The notes beneath the pieces are model-generated. The model saw nothing but the letters and a program-made list of their open reading frames with translations, was not told where the DNA came from and did not search any database. DNA of 64,000 nt from Proales similis (taxonomy: Eukaryota; Rotifera; Eurotatoria; Ploima; Proalidae): NCBI GenBank assembly GCA_019059635.1, contig JAGVRJ010000004.1, positions 1,860,001 to 1,924,000 on the forward strand, given 5' to 3'. Shown here in pieces: positions 41,395 through 52,144 of this stretch. How positions within the stretch are numbered: the stretch's first letter is position 1; the number at the start of each line of letters is the position of its first letter. The translations under genes were made by a program, and so were the position numbers.

Positions 41395-43542
41395 CTAGAA
41401 ATTCTGTTGCTCGCAGCTTAGAAGAGTTTCTCTGTAATCCCAATCGTTCATGAGACTTAAGTGAAATCCTTTTCGTAAAAAGAGTAAACTTATCGTGCAG
41501 TCCCTGAACGGCCGATTTAAATTGATGGACAATGCACTGTAAAGGGTAACGTGCTTCTTAATTTTAATTCGAATTTCACGAGGTGCTAAATTTTGCAGAA
41601 GCTGAAGGGCAGAGCGCCTATCAAGTGAATCCAGCTGCAGTGTTTTCAGATATCGGTTTGAAGACAACCAAAGTCCAGTTTGAGTGGGATTACCATCAAT
41701 TAAGAGTTCCTCGAGTGATTTTAGACCGGCCACGGCACGCCAGTCTCGAATCTCATTGTTTCTTAGATGCAAAGTTCTCATTTGGTTCACCGCCAATATT
41801 CCTGAGATGTTGGACAGTGAACAGTTGTTGGCCTCTAACTGCTGAATTGTCTCCATACGAGCAAGAAAAGCCAAGTCAGAGGAAGCGAGTGGATTGTGGG
41901 AAATGTTCAATGTGTTCCAATACCTGTCCTCATTGGTGGCTTTGAAATGTCTAATTCTATTTCCCTGCAGCATAACACTATAGATATATCGGGGAAAAAA
42001 TTGCAAATTGATTTCTCTGATCGAATTGAAGGAGAGATCGATTTGGTTCAGCCGGGTCAAATAATACAAGCAGTCGGGCGCTGTTTCGATCTGGTTGAAG
42101 GAGAGATTTAGTTTCAGTAGCATTCTGGTGTGGCACACGCTCTCCATCGATGTGATCCTGTTCTGACTCAGATCCAGTTCACTCAGCCTTTCGTAGTGTT
42201 CGATCGGCTTCATGGATTGTATATGGTTTCTGCCGAGGATTATGCGTACTAAATACTGCTTGCCATTGACTTGAGGAATAGCATCAAGTGAGTTGGACTC
42301 GGCCGCGATCAAAGTGATAAACTCAAGTTCATAGGGCAAATTGAGTTGTTTGATTGAGTTGCCTCCAATGGCCAGTTGGCCAAAGTGTTTGCTAAATTTA
42401 ATTCGAGGCATAGTCTCCAGCAAATTCTGACTAAGATAAAGCTTTTGCAAATGAGGCAGCTCAATATTCGAATCGATCGATTTTATTTGATTGTGGCTCA
42501 GATCGAGAAAAGTGAGTGAAACGAGCAAACTTAGGTCGGGCACGTGAGTTATCCGGTTTGCCTTGAGATCCAAATGAGTCAGTCTAGACATATTGAGTAT
42601 CGGCCTCAAATCATGCACCTGGTTGTCTTCTAGTTGCAAATGAAATAACGAATCGATTTTAGCAAAAGGCTCAAGGCTGTTGACGCGATTATGCTTTAAG
42701 AAAATGTAAAATACTTTAGTTGGAAAAATCGACGTTTTGTTTGATTGCACAAAGTTCCAGTCCATCTCCAGCTTTCTAAGGTTTGTGAGCTGACCAACGC
42801 ATGTCAAATCTTTTACAGTGTTTTGTTGTAAACTCAGAATTTTGAGGCTTTTTATCCGGCAAATCTCCTCGATTGACTCAAAGTAATTGTCCGTCAGTTT
42901 TAATGTCCATAGGCCGACAAGCTTGAAGAGTGAAGGTGCGGCAGAGAGTTTGTTCTTGCTTAGATCCAATGATATGAGATTTTTAAGTTCATCCTCCACC
43001 GTAATTTTGTTCAAATAATTAAATGATAAGATGATTTTCTTGAGCCTGGTCCAACTCTTGTAGATAATTACGGAGCGAAGGAAATTTTCCGACAGGTTGA
43101 GATCAGTCAAAGAACTCAATTGTTTTAGGGCGTTGATGTTGCGTATTCGGTTTTTGGACAAGTTGAGAATTTTGATGCTTCTGGATCTTGCCAGACCTCT
43201 TAGATGTTGAACTCTATTGTCGTGAAGTATCACATTCTCTAGATAAGGCAGTTGACCCAGGCAGTTTACGTCCTGGATTTTGTTAAAAGATAGATCGATC
43301 GACTGAAGCCGTATGAGTTGACAGAGCGGGGAAATATCTTTAAGAGATGAGGATGTAATTTCGACGCCTGCCAATGCCGCACTAAGAATCTGAATGCCTT
43401 CGAGTCGATGCTCACCAAGGTTATAGAATTTCAAGTGTGTCGGAAAATCAGAATTGAGGTATTCTTCCCAATTGATTGCCTGGCAAACCAAGAGCCAAGA
43501 GAGGGAAAAGACCAACGCAGTCACAACGTTGATAATCAGCAT
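41395..43542 (-). CDS. LRR-5: secreted SDS22-like LRR protein
   Basis: Intronless, 715 residues. Signal peptide MLIINVVTALVFSLSWLLVCQA, then NWEEYL and LEGIQILSAALAGVEI. First cysteine pair ISPLCQL / VNCLGQL, second EEICRIKSL / LTCVGQL. Terminal module TLYSALSI is weaker than usual (Tyr-Ser instead of Tyr-Arg) but is followed by RDCTISLLFLRKGFHLSL and the second Cys in LLSCEQ at the invariant spacing. Very close to LRR-6, with a 375-bp near-identical tract at 42001-42375. A minus-strand TATA-like CATATAAATTC lies about 55 bp upstream. Confidence 0.93.
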   Translation of the reverse strand: MLIINVVTALVFSLSWLLVCQAINWEEYLNSDFPTHLKFYNLGEHRLEGIQILSAALAGVEITSSSLKDISPLCQLIRLQSIDLSFNKIQDVNCLGQLPYLENVILHDNRVQHLRGLARSRSIKILNLSKNRIRNINALKQLSSLTDLNLSENFLRSVIIYKSWTRLKKIILSFNYLNKITVEDELKNLISLDLSKNKLSAAPSLFKLVGLWTLKLTDNYFESIEEICRIKSLKILSLQQNTVKDLTCVGQLTNLRKLEMDWNFVQSNKTSIFPTKVFYIFLKHNRVNSLEPFAKIDSLFHLQLEDNQVHDLRPILNMSRLTHLDLKANRITHVPDLSLLVSLTFLDLSHNQIKSIDSNIELPHLQKLYLSQNLLETMPRIKFSKHFGQLAIGGNSIKQLNLPYELEFITLIAAESNSLDAIPQVNGKQYLVRIILGRNHIQSMKPIEHYERLSELDLSQNRITSMESVCHTRMLLKLNLSFNQIETAPDCLYYLTRLNQIDLSFNSIREINLQFFPRYIYSVMLQGNRIRHFKATNEDRYWNTLNISHNPLASSDLAFLARMETIQQLEANNCSLSNISGILAVNQMRTLHLRNNEIRDWRAVAGLKSLEELLIDGNPTQTGLWLSSNRYLKTLQLDSLDRRSALQLLQNLAPREIRIKIKKHVTLYSALSINLNRPFRDCTISLLFLRKGFHLSLMNDWDYRETLLSCEQQNF

Positions 43543-44542
43543 TTCTCAGTTTTGTTGCAGCAAAATCGCCAAATCTGCTGTTCTTATGAACTGGAACGAA
43601 TTTATATGACTGGGAAGGCAATATTTACCGAACACTTCATCACACAGTCGCATGAAAATGGAACAAAATCAACAATTGATTTTTAATTTCTTTTTGTTTT
43701 CACACGAGCACATAAAGAGATTTTTTGACATGTTTATCCATTAATAAATTTGAAGGTTTTTAAGCGACAGATTTTTGTTTGCCTATTTAAATAAACCCAG
43801 GAAGAGCAACCAGCAGTGAGTAACCGTAAACCATTTGATTCTGCGAGATTGATGAAAAAGGCAAAGATAAATATTGAATGTCTATCAACTCGCTGATAAG
43901 GCACCAATTTAAATCGGGCATACAAAAATTATTAATTCGCACGCGTTTCCTCAATATGAAAATAAACGAATGGAAAATAGATGACACACAACAGCCACTC
44001 ATGTGACAAAAGTCTCAATAGTCCCCAACACCCAAACCAATAAATCTATCGAACAGTTTGTAAATCAAGGGAGTAGCACACAAATGGTTTAAATTCAAAC
44101 TTGATGGAGCACAGGCTTTTTGGTGTTTTTCTGACCAAGACATCCCTTGGCTGGATATGAGCAGACATGTCGCACTCTGATGGAACATGAAATTTCAAGA
44201 GAGCTCGCTTCGAAGATGTTTGATGATTTATTCGAGAAACCTATTAAATCCACGGCTAGAGAGCATTGGAGACCGAATTTGACCAAGATGAGTGCAATGG
44301 CCTTTCCTAAGATGTTGGCTAAAAGCACTCTATACTGCGGAGACGAGCACTGAAGCTCAACGCACGAATAACCCGGCCCAGAGCAATTTGACTAAAATGA
44401 TTAAGCACATCTAAAGCGAATGGATTTTAAATTAAAAATGAAAATAAAAAAAGTCGTGTCATTTTCTATCGGTTATTCAATTCTCAAATTTGGCATATCT
44501 CGAAACAACACGAAAATGTCGTTTAAGATGAAAGCAATAGGT
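43543..44542. other. 1-kb spacer between LRR-5 and LRR-6
   Basis: The largest gap in the LRR cluster. Plus-strand 44147-44353 stays open with coding-like composition (CRTLMEHEISRELASKMF and further to the stop) but has no ATG start and no recognised homologue. It could be an orphan exon or a relic. The rest is A/T-rich. Confidence 0.35.
43594..43605 (-). promoter_or_regulatory. TATA-like element of LRR-5
   Basis: The minus strand reads TCATATAAATTC about 55-60 bp upstream of the start codon. Similar A/T elements sit at comparable distance in LRR-6, LRR-9 and LRR-12. Confidence 0.45.
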
Positions 44543-46711
44543 TTAGAGTTGTTCAAGGGGCTGGGAATACTCCATTTCGCAGCTTTGAAGGGTTTCATAG
44601 AAATCAGAATCGCTCATAAGACTCAAATGGTATCCTTTTCGTAGATAGAGCAAAGTGATCGAGCAGTTTCTAATGGGTCGAACCAAATTTATGTAGATCG
44701 CGGGGAAAGTCAAGTATCCTTTCCAGCTTGCTTTTATTCCTGTATCATGCTGTGGTAAATTTTGAAGAAGCTCAAAAGCTGAGTTTTCATCAAGAGATTC
44801 AAGTTGGAGTTTTTGAAGTCTTTCTGCAGAAGAAAACCGAAGCCCCGCTTGCGTAGGATTGCCGTCAATAAATAGTTTCTGGAGCCATAAGATAAAACCA
44901 ACTGGATACCAGTCTCGGATTAAATTGCTGCTCAAATGCAAGGACGCCAATTTTTCCGTTAGAGAAATAGCGTTAATACTTGAAAGCGAACAGTTGTTGG
45001 CCTCCAGTTCCACAATATTCGACAAGAGAGGGAGAAAAGACAAGCCTGATGATGCAAGTGGGTTATTGGAAATCTTTAATTTTAGGATAGATTTTCGGAA
45101 GCTGTCTCCTTTAACGTTTTTGATTTTATTGTTCTGTAGCAAAACACTATGGACATATTTGGGAAAAAATTGCAAATTGATTTCTCTGATCGAATTGAAG
45201 GAGAGATCGATTTGGTTCAGCCGGGTCAAATAATACAAGCAGTCGGGCGCTGTTTCGATCTGGTTGAAGGAGAGATTTAGTTTCAGTAGCATTCTGGTGT
45301 GGCACACGCTCTCCATCGATGTGATCCTGTTCTGACTCAGATCCAGTTCACTCAGCCTTTCGTAGTCTTCGATCGGCTTCATGGATTGTATATGGTTTCT
45401 GCCGAGGATTATGCGTTCTAAAGACTGCTTGCCATTGACTTGAGGAATAGCATCAAGTGAGTTGGACTCGGCCGCGATCAAAGTGATAAACTCAAGTTCA
45501 TAGGGCAAATTGAGTTGTTTGATTGAGTTGCCTCCGATGGCCAGTTGGCTAAAGTGTTTGCTAAATTTAATTCGAGGCATCGTTTCCAGTAAATTGTAAC
45601 TGAGGTACAGTTGAGCCAATTGTGGCAGCTCAATAGTCCAATCGATCGATTTTATTTGATTGTTGCTCAGATCGAGAAGAGTGAGTGAAACGAGCAAACT
45701 CAGGTCGGGCACGTGAGTTATCCGGTTCGCCTTGAGAGACAAATGAATCAGTCTAGACATATTGAGTATCGGCTTCAAATCATGGATTAAGTTGCCTTCT
45801 AAGTATAGAATATTCAACGAATCGATTTTGCCGAAAGGCTCAAGAGTATTTATGCGATTGTATCTCAACGAAATATGATCCATTCTCGCTGGTAAACTTG
45901 ATGATTGGTTTAATTCCACAAAGTTCCAGTCTATAATCAGCTTTGTGAAATTTGTGAGTTCAGCAACGCATGCCAGATCGTTCACCGTATTATTTTCCAA
46001 CATCAGATTTTTGAGGCTTTTTATCCGGCAAATGTCCTCGATTGACTCAAAGTAATTGCCCGTCAAATCAAGTTTGATTAAGCGAACCAGCTTGAAGAGT
46101 GAAGGTGCGGCAGAGAGTTTGTTCTTGCTTAGATCCAATGATATGAGATTTTTAAGTTCATCTTCCACCGTAATTTTGTTCAAATAATTAAATGACAAGT
46201 TGATTCTCTTGAGCCTGGTCCAACTCTTGTAGATATTTACGGAGCGAGGGAAATTTCCTGACAAGTCGAGATCAGTCAAGGAAGTCAATTGTTTTAGGGC
46301 GTTGATGTTACGTATTCGGTTATTGGACAAGTTGAGAATTTTGATGCTTTTGGATCTTGCCAAACCTCTTAGATGTTGAATTCTGTTGTTGATAAGTGTC
46401 ACCCTCTCTAGGTAAGGCAATTGACCCAGGCAATCTACCTTCTCAACATAGACACCCTGCAGATATATCGACTTAAGCCGTATCAGTTGACAGAGCGGGG
46501 AAATATCGTCAAGAGATGAGAATTTGATTGAGATTCCTGCCACTAAAGCACTCAGAACTTGAATGCCTTCTAGCTGAATGTTTAGCTTGCTTGGAACACT
46601 CAAGTACTTCGGATAAACGGAATTCAAATACAATTCCCATTCATTTGCGAGACAAATGGCCGGCCAGTTGAGAGAAAAGGCCAAAGCAGACAGAATCTTG
46701 AAAAAGAGCAT
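44543..46711 (-). CDS. LRR-6: secreted SDS22-like LRR protein
   Basis: Intronless, 722 residues. Signal peptide MLFFKILSALAFSLNWPAICLA, then EWELYL. Subgroup cysteine pairs are present (ISPLCQL / VDCLGQL and EDICRIKSL / LACVAEL). The terminal module has AIYINLV in place of the aromatic-Tyr-Arg motif, then RNCSITLLYLRKGYHLSL and the second Cys in LQSCEM, followed by a longer tail (EYSQPLEQL). The middle is a mosaic: 45170-45545 is almost identical to LRR-5 while flanking repeats differ, as after gene conversion. The loss of the Tyr-Arg motif in LRR-5 and LRR-6 marks them as a sub-branch. Confidence 0.93.
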   Translation of the reverse strand: MLFFKILSALAFSLNWPAICLANEWELYLNSVYPKYLSVPSKLNIQLEGIQVLSALVAGISIKFSSLDDISPLCQLIRLKSIYLQGVYVEKVDCLGQLPYLERVTLINNRIQHLRGLARSKSIKILNLSNNRIRNINALKQLTSLTDLDLSGNFPRSVNIYKSWTRLKRINLSFNYLNKITVEDELKNLISLDLSKNKLSAAPSLFKLVRLIKLDLTGNYFESIEDICRIKSLKNLMLENNTVNDLACVAELTNFTKLIIDWNFVELNQSSSLPARMDHISLRYNRINTLEPFGKIDSLNILYLEGNLIHDLKPILNMSRLIHLSLKANRITHVPDLSLLVSLTLLDLSNNQIKSIDWTIELPQLAQLYLSYNLLETMPRIKFSKHFSQLAIGGNSIKQLNLPYELEFITLIAAESNSLDAIPQVNGKQSLERIILGRNHIQSMKPIEDYERLSELDLSQNRITSMESVCHTRMLLKLNLSFNQIETAPDCLYYLTRLNQIDLSFNSIREINLQFFPKYVHSVLLQNNKIKNVKGDSFRKSILKLKISNNPLASSGLSFLPLLSNIVELEANNCSLSSINAISLTEKLASLHLSSNLIRDWYPVGFILWLQKLFIDGNPTQAGLRFSSAERLQKLQLESLDENSAFELLQNLPQHDTGIKASWKGYLTFPAIYINLVRPIRNCSITLLYLRKGYHLSLMSDSDFYETLQSCEMEYSQPLEQL

Positions 46712-47196
46712 TTTTCAGTAATTGAGAGAGAAACACCAAATTTTCTTCTTTAACCAGAATTATTGCTTTTATTTAAGTGAGAGACAAATATTTATGCAAC
46801 ATTTCATTTATCTACGTCACGTAAAGAATATCGGCACAATCAGCAGCCTATTAGAGGCGTTAATCCGTTGTTAAAAGAAGAATTCAAATTCTTTTTTACG
46901 TACAGATTTGAAGATTTCTCACGCACAATTTTAGACTTATGTTTGCTTACATGAACAAGGCCCAACACACAATTTATAAGCTACCTTAATGTAGATACAA
47001 AAGCATTTAGAAAACCAGAAGGAAGCTGACAGCACTTTACCGAATACCAAGCGATAATCGTCACTGGAGATTTAAATGGAATATTTAAAAGGAACAACAA
47101 TTAATGTGTAAAAAAAAGCGAAATGTTCAAAAGCACCAAGACAGCCATGGCTATATGAACAGGCGTCACGAATTGCCGAGAAAATCATTCGCTATG
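46712..47196. other. Spacer between LRR-6 and LRR-7
   Basis: A/T-rich, no gene. A minus-strand TAAATAAAAG at about 46766-46775, some 55-60 bp upstream of LRR-6, is a TATA-like candidate. Confidence 0.45.
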
Positions 47197-49218
47197 CTAT
47201 TGGTGCCATTCTTGAACGATGGTGAGCTCGCACTGTGAGATGAAACTGAAAAACTGCTCATCACTCAAAAGGTTGACCAAGATGCCTTGACGAAGCATTC
47301 TGAATACCAACAGGCAGTTGACTGCACTTTGCTGATTGGCTTGCACGAATATCGAGCGATAGCTGGAGCTGACCACGTTCTTCTTGGCCAATCTGACTTG
47401 AAGAGCGGGCAAATATTTCCAAGATTGCTCAACCATTTGGTCAGAGTCGACAATCAAGTTGCGCAATTTGACCATATGATTGAGAGGTGTCGTGATCGTC
47501 AACGGATTGCCGACCAAGGCCATCTTTTCGACCATGGGCAAGAGACTTAACACCGACAGATCTGATATCTGGTTGAAGCTAAGGTCTAATTTTTGCAGAT
47601 GCTCAAGTGGGCGTGTCAAGGCAAGCCTTGTCAGCAGATTGTTGGACACACTTAAGGTGATTAGTTTTAACAAATTTTGCAGACCGTTCAAACGCTTGAG
47701 ACGATTCGACTCAATCTTGACGGTTTTTAATCGATAAGAGCTGCTGGGCGATGCAAAGTCAATTGACTCGAGCTGATTGAAGCTCAGATCAAGATCAGTC
47801 AGCGAATACAATCGACACGACGGAAAGTGCTGCAGCCGGTTGAATTGCATGAAAAGCGATGACAACTGGCGAAGATTACAAACAATCTCAAAACTCGAAA
47901 TATTGTTGTAACTTGCGTTTAGATATTGAAGAGGAAGATGTTCTAACGCATCGATGTTGTTCAAGTTGTTTTGGCTCAGGTCCAGAAAGGTCAGGTTTTT
48001 CAAAATTGAAAACTCACTGATGCTGTTCAACAAGTTTCTGGTGAGTAAAATCTCGCCAACCGAAATCAATCCCCGTATGTCATCGATCTTTGTGATCTGA
48101 TTGCTCTGGAGGAAAATGCTTCTCAAAGACGGCAACCTTGTGGGCATGTGCAGATTCATGATCTGATTGCCTTCCAGATAGATCATTTCCAAACTCGGCG
48201 CGCTGACGATCCGGGGCATACTCTCAAGCATATTATCACTTAAGGACAGAGATCTTAGCTTGGCAAGGTCGATGGCCCAGTCAATTGTTCTTATTCGATT
48301 CTGTCCCAAATAGATCATCTCTAACTTGCTCATTGAATTCAATGAGGGCAGAGTGCCGATCAGATTGTTCCTCAGGAACAGTCTTGCCAGCTGTGTCAAG
48401 TTTTGAAGTGGTGTCACATCTTTGATAAAGTTATCGTCAAGGTCCAGCTCGATCAGACCGGTCTGCTGACTGAACCAGTCGAGTTGGATTATTTGGCTAC
48501 TCTTGGCTTTAATGGTGTCCAGTTCGGCCAAGGTCGTCGACTCGGACCTTTTAAGCAGCAGATTGTTTTCGTTCATCGAAATCTTCTGGAGAAAGGCCAG
48601 ATTTTCTAGGCAATCGATATCGCTGAAATAATTGTCGTCGATTTCGATGCTTCTCAGAGACCGGCAGAGTCGACAAACTTGACTTAGGCCTCTCAGTTTG
48701 TTGTGGCTCAAATCAATTTGTTCAAGAGAAGGTAAAGCAGAATGAAAATCGACTCGAGATATTCGATTCGAGCCTAGTGTCAACTTGTTCAAATCGGGCA
48801 ATTCTATTTCGAAACGAATTCGCCGCAAATTGTTGTTCTCCAAATTTAATACTCGTAGACGGGGCCAGGCCGAAATAGAAAAGTCGGACGAAAAGGACCC
48901 GATGTTGTTGCTCTCAAGATTGAGCGTCTGCAACTCCGATAATAACCTCAAGCATTTTACATTGCCAATTAAATTGTTGGTGAGGTGGAGTTCAACGAGT
49001 TTGCTCAGAGCACACACCGGTGTTATGTCTCTGACCTTGCCGTGACGGATGCGAAGCTGCAGAAGAGAATCTTTTAGGATTTCGATTCCCTTCAAATTGA
49101 CCGGTGCGTTTGGTTTGTAAACAATTATGGTCTCATTGCCAATAAAACGCTTCCAATTGCTGTGCTGTCCGTCTGCGTAATAAGCCAGACTAACAAGCAG
49201 ATAAATGAAGGCCCTCAT
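47197..49218 (-). CDS. LRR-7: secreted SDS22-like LRR protein, divergent member
   Basis: Intronless, 673 residues. Short signal peptide (MRAFIYLLVSLAYYADG), then NWKRFIGNE. Cysteines occur in the first repeats (TPVCALSKL, VKCLRLL) and again in SQVCRLCRSL / IDCLENL, giving an extra CRLC pair not seen in other members. Terminal module SSYRSIFV, then VNCLLVFRMLRQGILVNLL and the second Cys in ISQCELTI, with a nine-residue tail ending EWHQ. It shares no long identical block with neighbours. TTTTTAAACG about 85 bp upstream on the minus strand may be its TATA element. Confidence 0.92.
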   Translation of the reverse strand: MRAFIYLLVSLAYYADGQHSNWKRFIGNETIIVYKPNAPVNLKGIEILKDSLLQLRIRHGKVRDITPVCALSKLVELHLTNNLIGNVKCLRLLSELQTLNLESNNIGSFSSDFSISAWPRLRVLNLENNNLRRIRFEIELPDLNKLTLGSNRISRVDFHSALPSLEQIDLSHNKLRGLSQVCRLCRSLRSIEIDDNYFSDIDCLENLAFLQKISMNENNLLLKRSESTTLAELDTIKAKSSQIIQLDWFSQQTGLIELDLDDNFIKDVTPLQNLTQLARLFLRNNLIGTLPSLNSMSKLEMIYLGQNRIRTIDWAIDLAKLRSLSLSDNMLESMPRIVSAPSLEMIYLEGNQIMNLHMPTRLPSLRSIFLQSNQITKIDDIRGLISVGEILLTRNLLNSISEFSILKNLTFLDLSQNNLNNIDALEHLPLQYLNASYNNISSFEIVCNLRQLSSLFMQFNRLQHFPSCRLYSLTDLDLSFNQLESIDFASPSSSYRLKTVKIESNRLKRLNGLQNLLKLITLSVSNNLLTRLALTRPLEHLQKLDLSFNQISDLSVLSLLPMVEKMALVGNPLTITTPLNHMVKLRNLIVDSDQMVEQSWKYLPALQVRLAKKNVVSSSYRSIFVQANQQSAVNCLLVFRMLRQGILVNLLSDEQFFSFISQCELTIVQEWHQ

Positions 49219-49716
49219 AATTATTTCAAAGTCACTTTGAGTGTCTCACTTATTTGAGTTAGAGTTAATTTAAGGAGCTCACTCTGAGCTGTTGCTTCTG
49301 CGTTTAAAAACCGCATGAACACGCAACAATGCTCTTTGAGCGTCATTTTACGTCTCTGGCCAATTAAATTATTAAATTTCATGCTTTTATTGAGACATGC
49401 TTAATGGAAAACGATGTGGACAAATAGAGCCCGGTCGAGTCAAATTATAAATTGGCTATAAAGACAATTCAGAGCCGATAAGCATAGAAAGCAAATAAGG
49501 AATAGAAAAAGAATTACGCACTTTAATTACGCGATTTAAGTTGCACGTTAATTCAGAGAAAATATTTGTTTAAGAATTTTTCAGAGCGCATTTTGCTCTT
49601 TGGACTGAAGCAAATCGAATCGAAAGTGCTCTTTGATCGATGAATGCAGAGCCGAAATCGGCGGATATAATCAGATCGAAAATATTCTTACAAATCTAAA
49701 GAAGCAAGCAAAACAT
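49219..49716. other. Spacer between LRR-7 and LRR-8
   Basis: A/T-rich, with the LRR-7 promoter on the minus strand. No other feature recognised. Confidence 0.45.
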
Positions 49717-51705
49717 TTAATCAGAAAGCCGGCATCGACGGACAAGATGGTTGAACTGATCATCGCTCATCAAATTGACGCTGAGGCCTTGGCGCAGCTG
49801 CTCGATCACCATCGAACAGGGCGCATCATGATTGGGCAGCTCGATGAACAAGGATCGGTAGAAGAATATGTCCTTGTAGCTCTTGACCACTCTTTTGTCG
49901 AGTGATGGCAAAAATTTGCTCGAATCAGGCAAAAACTGCTCTGGGTCCAAATTGATTCGACGCAGCCGAGCGAGCTTGTCAACAGGAGCGTCTATGTAAA
50001 GCCGATTTCGGTTCAGTTTCAACTCTTCGAGCTCAAGAAGGCCTTTGAAAACCGAAAAGTCTCGTAAATTGTTGTGGCTGGCATCAAGCCTTTTGATTTT
50101 GGTCAAATGATTCAGTTCTTTTAGATCCGCGAGTTGGTTGTCGGCGACGTTCAGCGTCCACAATTCTTCCAGAGCCCTCAGCCCTTCAATTCGTTCGAGC
50201 TGGTTTGAGTTAATTGCGATTTCGGCAAGATTTTTATTTTCAGGCCAGAACTCGATTGTTTTCAATCGATTGTTTGACAGATTCAAATAAAACGCTTTCG
50301 CCATTCCCCAAGTGCAGTTTGAAAATGACTCAAGTTGATTGAAGCCAAGTTTGATCACATAGATTTTGGCAAAATTACAAACGCCACTGATTGATTTGAT
50401 TAGGTTATGGCTCGCGTCCAAGTGTCCGATCTCAATGGATTTAAGAGGCTCAATACTTCGGATAAGATTGTGCGATATATCAAGAATGAAGAGATCTTTC
50501 AGCCGAGACAGTTCACTTATGTCTTCAATTTGATTTTGACTGAGATACAAAAAATAAAGGGAGGGAGCTCCACTCAGGTCAGAGATAACGCTTATGTTAT
50601 TTTTACTGAAATTAGCAAATTCAAGTGATGGCAGTAAGACCTCGATGGCCAGATTTCTCAAACGATTGCCCGATAGAAAGAGCTCGTTAAGCTTTGGCAA
50701 GTGACCAAATCGAGGCAAAGAGTCGAGCGAATTGAATCTTAGATCCAATACGGACAGTTCGGGAAACTCAATAGTCCAATCGATTCGCTCAATCCGGTTG
50801 TAGCCCAGTTCAAGCTTAATCAAGTTCTTCAGTGAGTGCAACGAGGCCAAAATGCTGATTTGATTGAAATCCAAATACAGAAACTTGAGTTGAACAAGAT
50901 TATTCAAGGCTGTCACGTCTGTTATTTGATTTCCAACCAGCTGGATGCTTATAATTTGATCATTATCCCTAATCCATTCAATAGAACTGATTTGGCAGTG
51001 CTCGACTATCAGCCAAGATAAAGAACTGCTGATTGTTAAATTTTCAATACCAATCGGATTGCCGCTGATTTTAATAAGATGAAGCGACTTGATTTGAAAG
51101 AGGCATGATACGTTGTAGAGATGATTGAAGCTGATCCAGATTGTCTGAATAGAACTCAGTTTACAAATGTCGCCCAGCTGCTTGAAGCGATTCTTGTCCA
51201 AATCGAGCGTAATCAGTGAAGACAATTGGCTTGAGCCAAGTTCTAACTTTTCGAGTCTGTTATTCGAAACGAAAAAATTTTTTAAATGGAGTAGGTCGCT
51301 TGTGAATCGAATGCTTTGTAGGAAATTGTCCTTTAAAGTCAGATTGATCAAAGTTGGCCAATCGGGGATAAGCAGCTCACTCGATCTCATTCCTAGTCGG
51401 TTGATGCTCAAGTCGACTTCTATTAGCCTTCTGAGCTTACTCAGACATCCGAGAGAGTCGACCAGGTTATTCTGAAGATCGAGCCTGGTCAAATTATGAA
51501 GCTTGCAGATCGGGTCGATCTTTCTCAGAGCACATTTCCGAATCACCAGAGTGGTGAGTGAATGGCTCAGAGACTGAATGCCTTCGAGATTCAATCCTTG
51601 TCGTGAGATGATCTTTATCTCTGTAGAGCGGTGATAGACCGTCCAGTCGATGGCACAGAGGCAGCCATTCAGCCACAAAGCGAATAAAATTCGCACTGAT
51701 TTCAT
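49717..51705 (-). CDS. LRR-8: secreted SDS22-like LRR protein, short subgroup
   Basis: Intronless, 662 residues. Signal peptide MKSVRILFALWLNGCLCA, then DWTVYHRSTEI and LEGIQSLSHSLTTLVI. Together with LRR-9, -12 and -13 it forms the short subgroup marked by CALRKIDPIC or a close variant in the first repeats and LGMRSSELL in the third. Cysteine pair GDICKLSSI / VSCLFQI. Terminal module FFYRSLFI, then APCSMVIEQLRQGLSVNLM and the second Cys in RRCRLSD. It has two patches identical to LRR-9 (50763-50869 and 49871-49938), while sequence between them differs. Confidence 0.93.
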   Translation of the reverse strand: MKSVRILFALWLNGCLCAIDWTVYHRSTEIKIISRQGLNLEGIQSLSHSLTTLVIRKCALRKIDPICKLHNLTRLDLQNNLVDSLGCLSKLRRLIEVDLSINRLGMRSSELLIPDWPTLINLTLKDNFLQSIRFTSDLLHLKNFFVSNNRLEKLELGSSQLSSLITLDLDKNRFKQLGDICKLSSIQTIWISFNHLYNVSCLFQIKSLHLIKISGNPIGIENLTISSSLSWLIVEHCQISSIEWIRDNDQIISIQLVGNQITDVTALNNLVQLKFLYLDFNQISILASLHSLKNLIKLELGYNRIERIDWTIEFPELSVLDLRFNSLDSLPRFGHLPKLNELFLSGNRLRNLAIEVLLPSLEFANFSKNNISVISDLSGAPSLYFLYLSQNQIEDISELSRLKDLFILDISHNLIRSIEPLKSIEIGHLDASHNLIKSISGVCNFAKIYVIKLGFNQLESFSNCTWGMAKAFYLNLSNNRLKTIEFWPENKNLAEIAINSNQLERIEGLRALEELWTLNVADNQLADLKELNHLTKIKRLDASHNNLRDFSVFKGLLELEELKLNRNRLYIDAPVDKLARLRRINLDPEQFLPDSSKFLPSLDKRVVKSYKDIFFYRSLFIELPNHDAPCSMVIEQLRQGLSVNLMSDDQFNHLVRRCRLSD

Positions 51706-52144
51706 GTTGGCTTCTCAAAAACGTTTTTAGACTGAAAGTGGCTCCATTTTTTTACTTTGACATTTATCTCGCGTCCAGAAGAGCGTCATTTGTTAATTGC
51801 TTCATCTATTATTAAAAATCAATTTTAAACCGTTTGCAATCGATAATTGGGCGCGATAGATTTCTTTATTTTCGCTCGCTAAACATGTCTTTTTGGCATT
51901 TTCGAAAAAGAAAATTTAAATTATGTTCAATAGCAATAGAATGCAGGCTAGAACAGGACAGTGAAGCATCTATTGTATTAAAATTGTCTTGTTGCTTTGA
52001 GCGATTGATGCTTTTGTACTCGTAAAACTTATTCACTATTCAGGGGTCAGAAATGAAATAGAATTGAATTTGACTGATTTGAAGTCATTGAAATGAAGCC
52101 TTTCTTGGATTAAATCCCACACTCTGGCTGGCATGAGCTCATCA
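51706..52144. other. Spacer between LRR-8 and LRR-9
   Basis: A/T-rich, no gene recognised. The minus strand has AAAGTAAAAAAA about 50 bp upstream of the LRR-8 start, a weak TATA-like tract. Confidence 0.45.
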
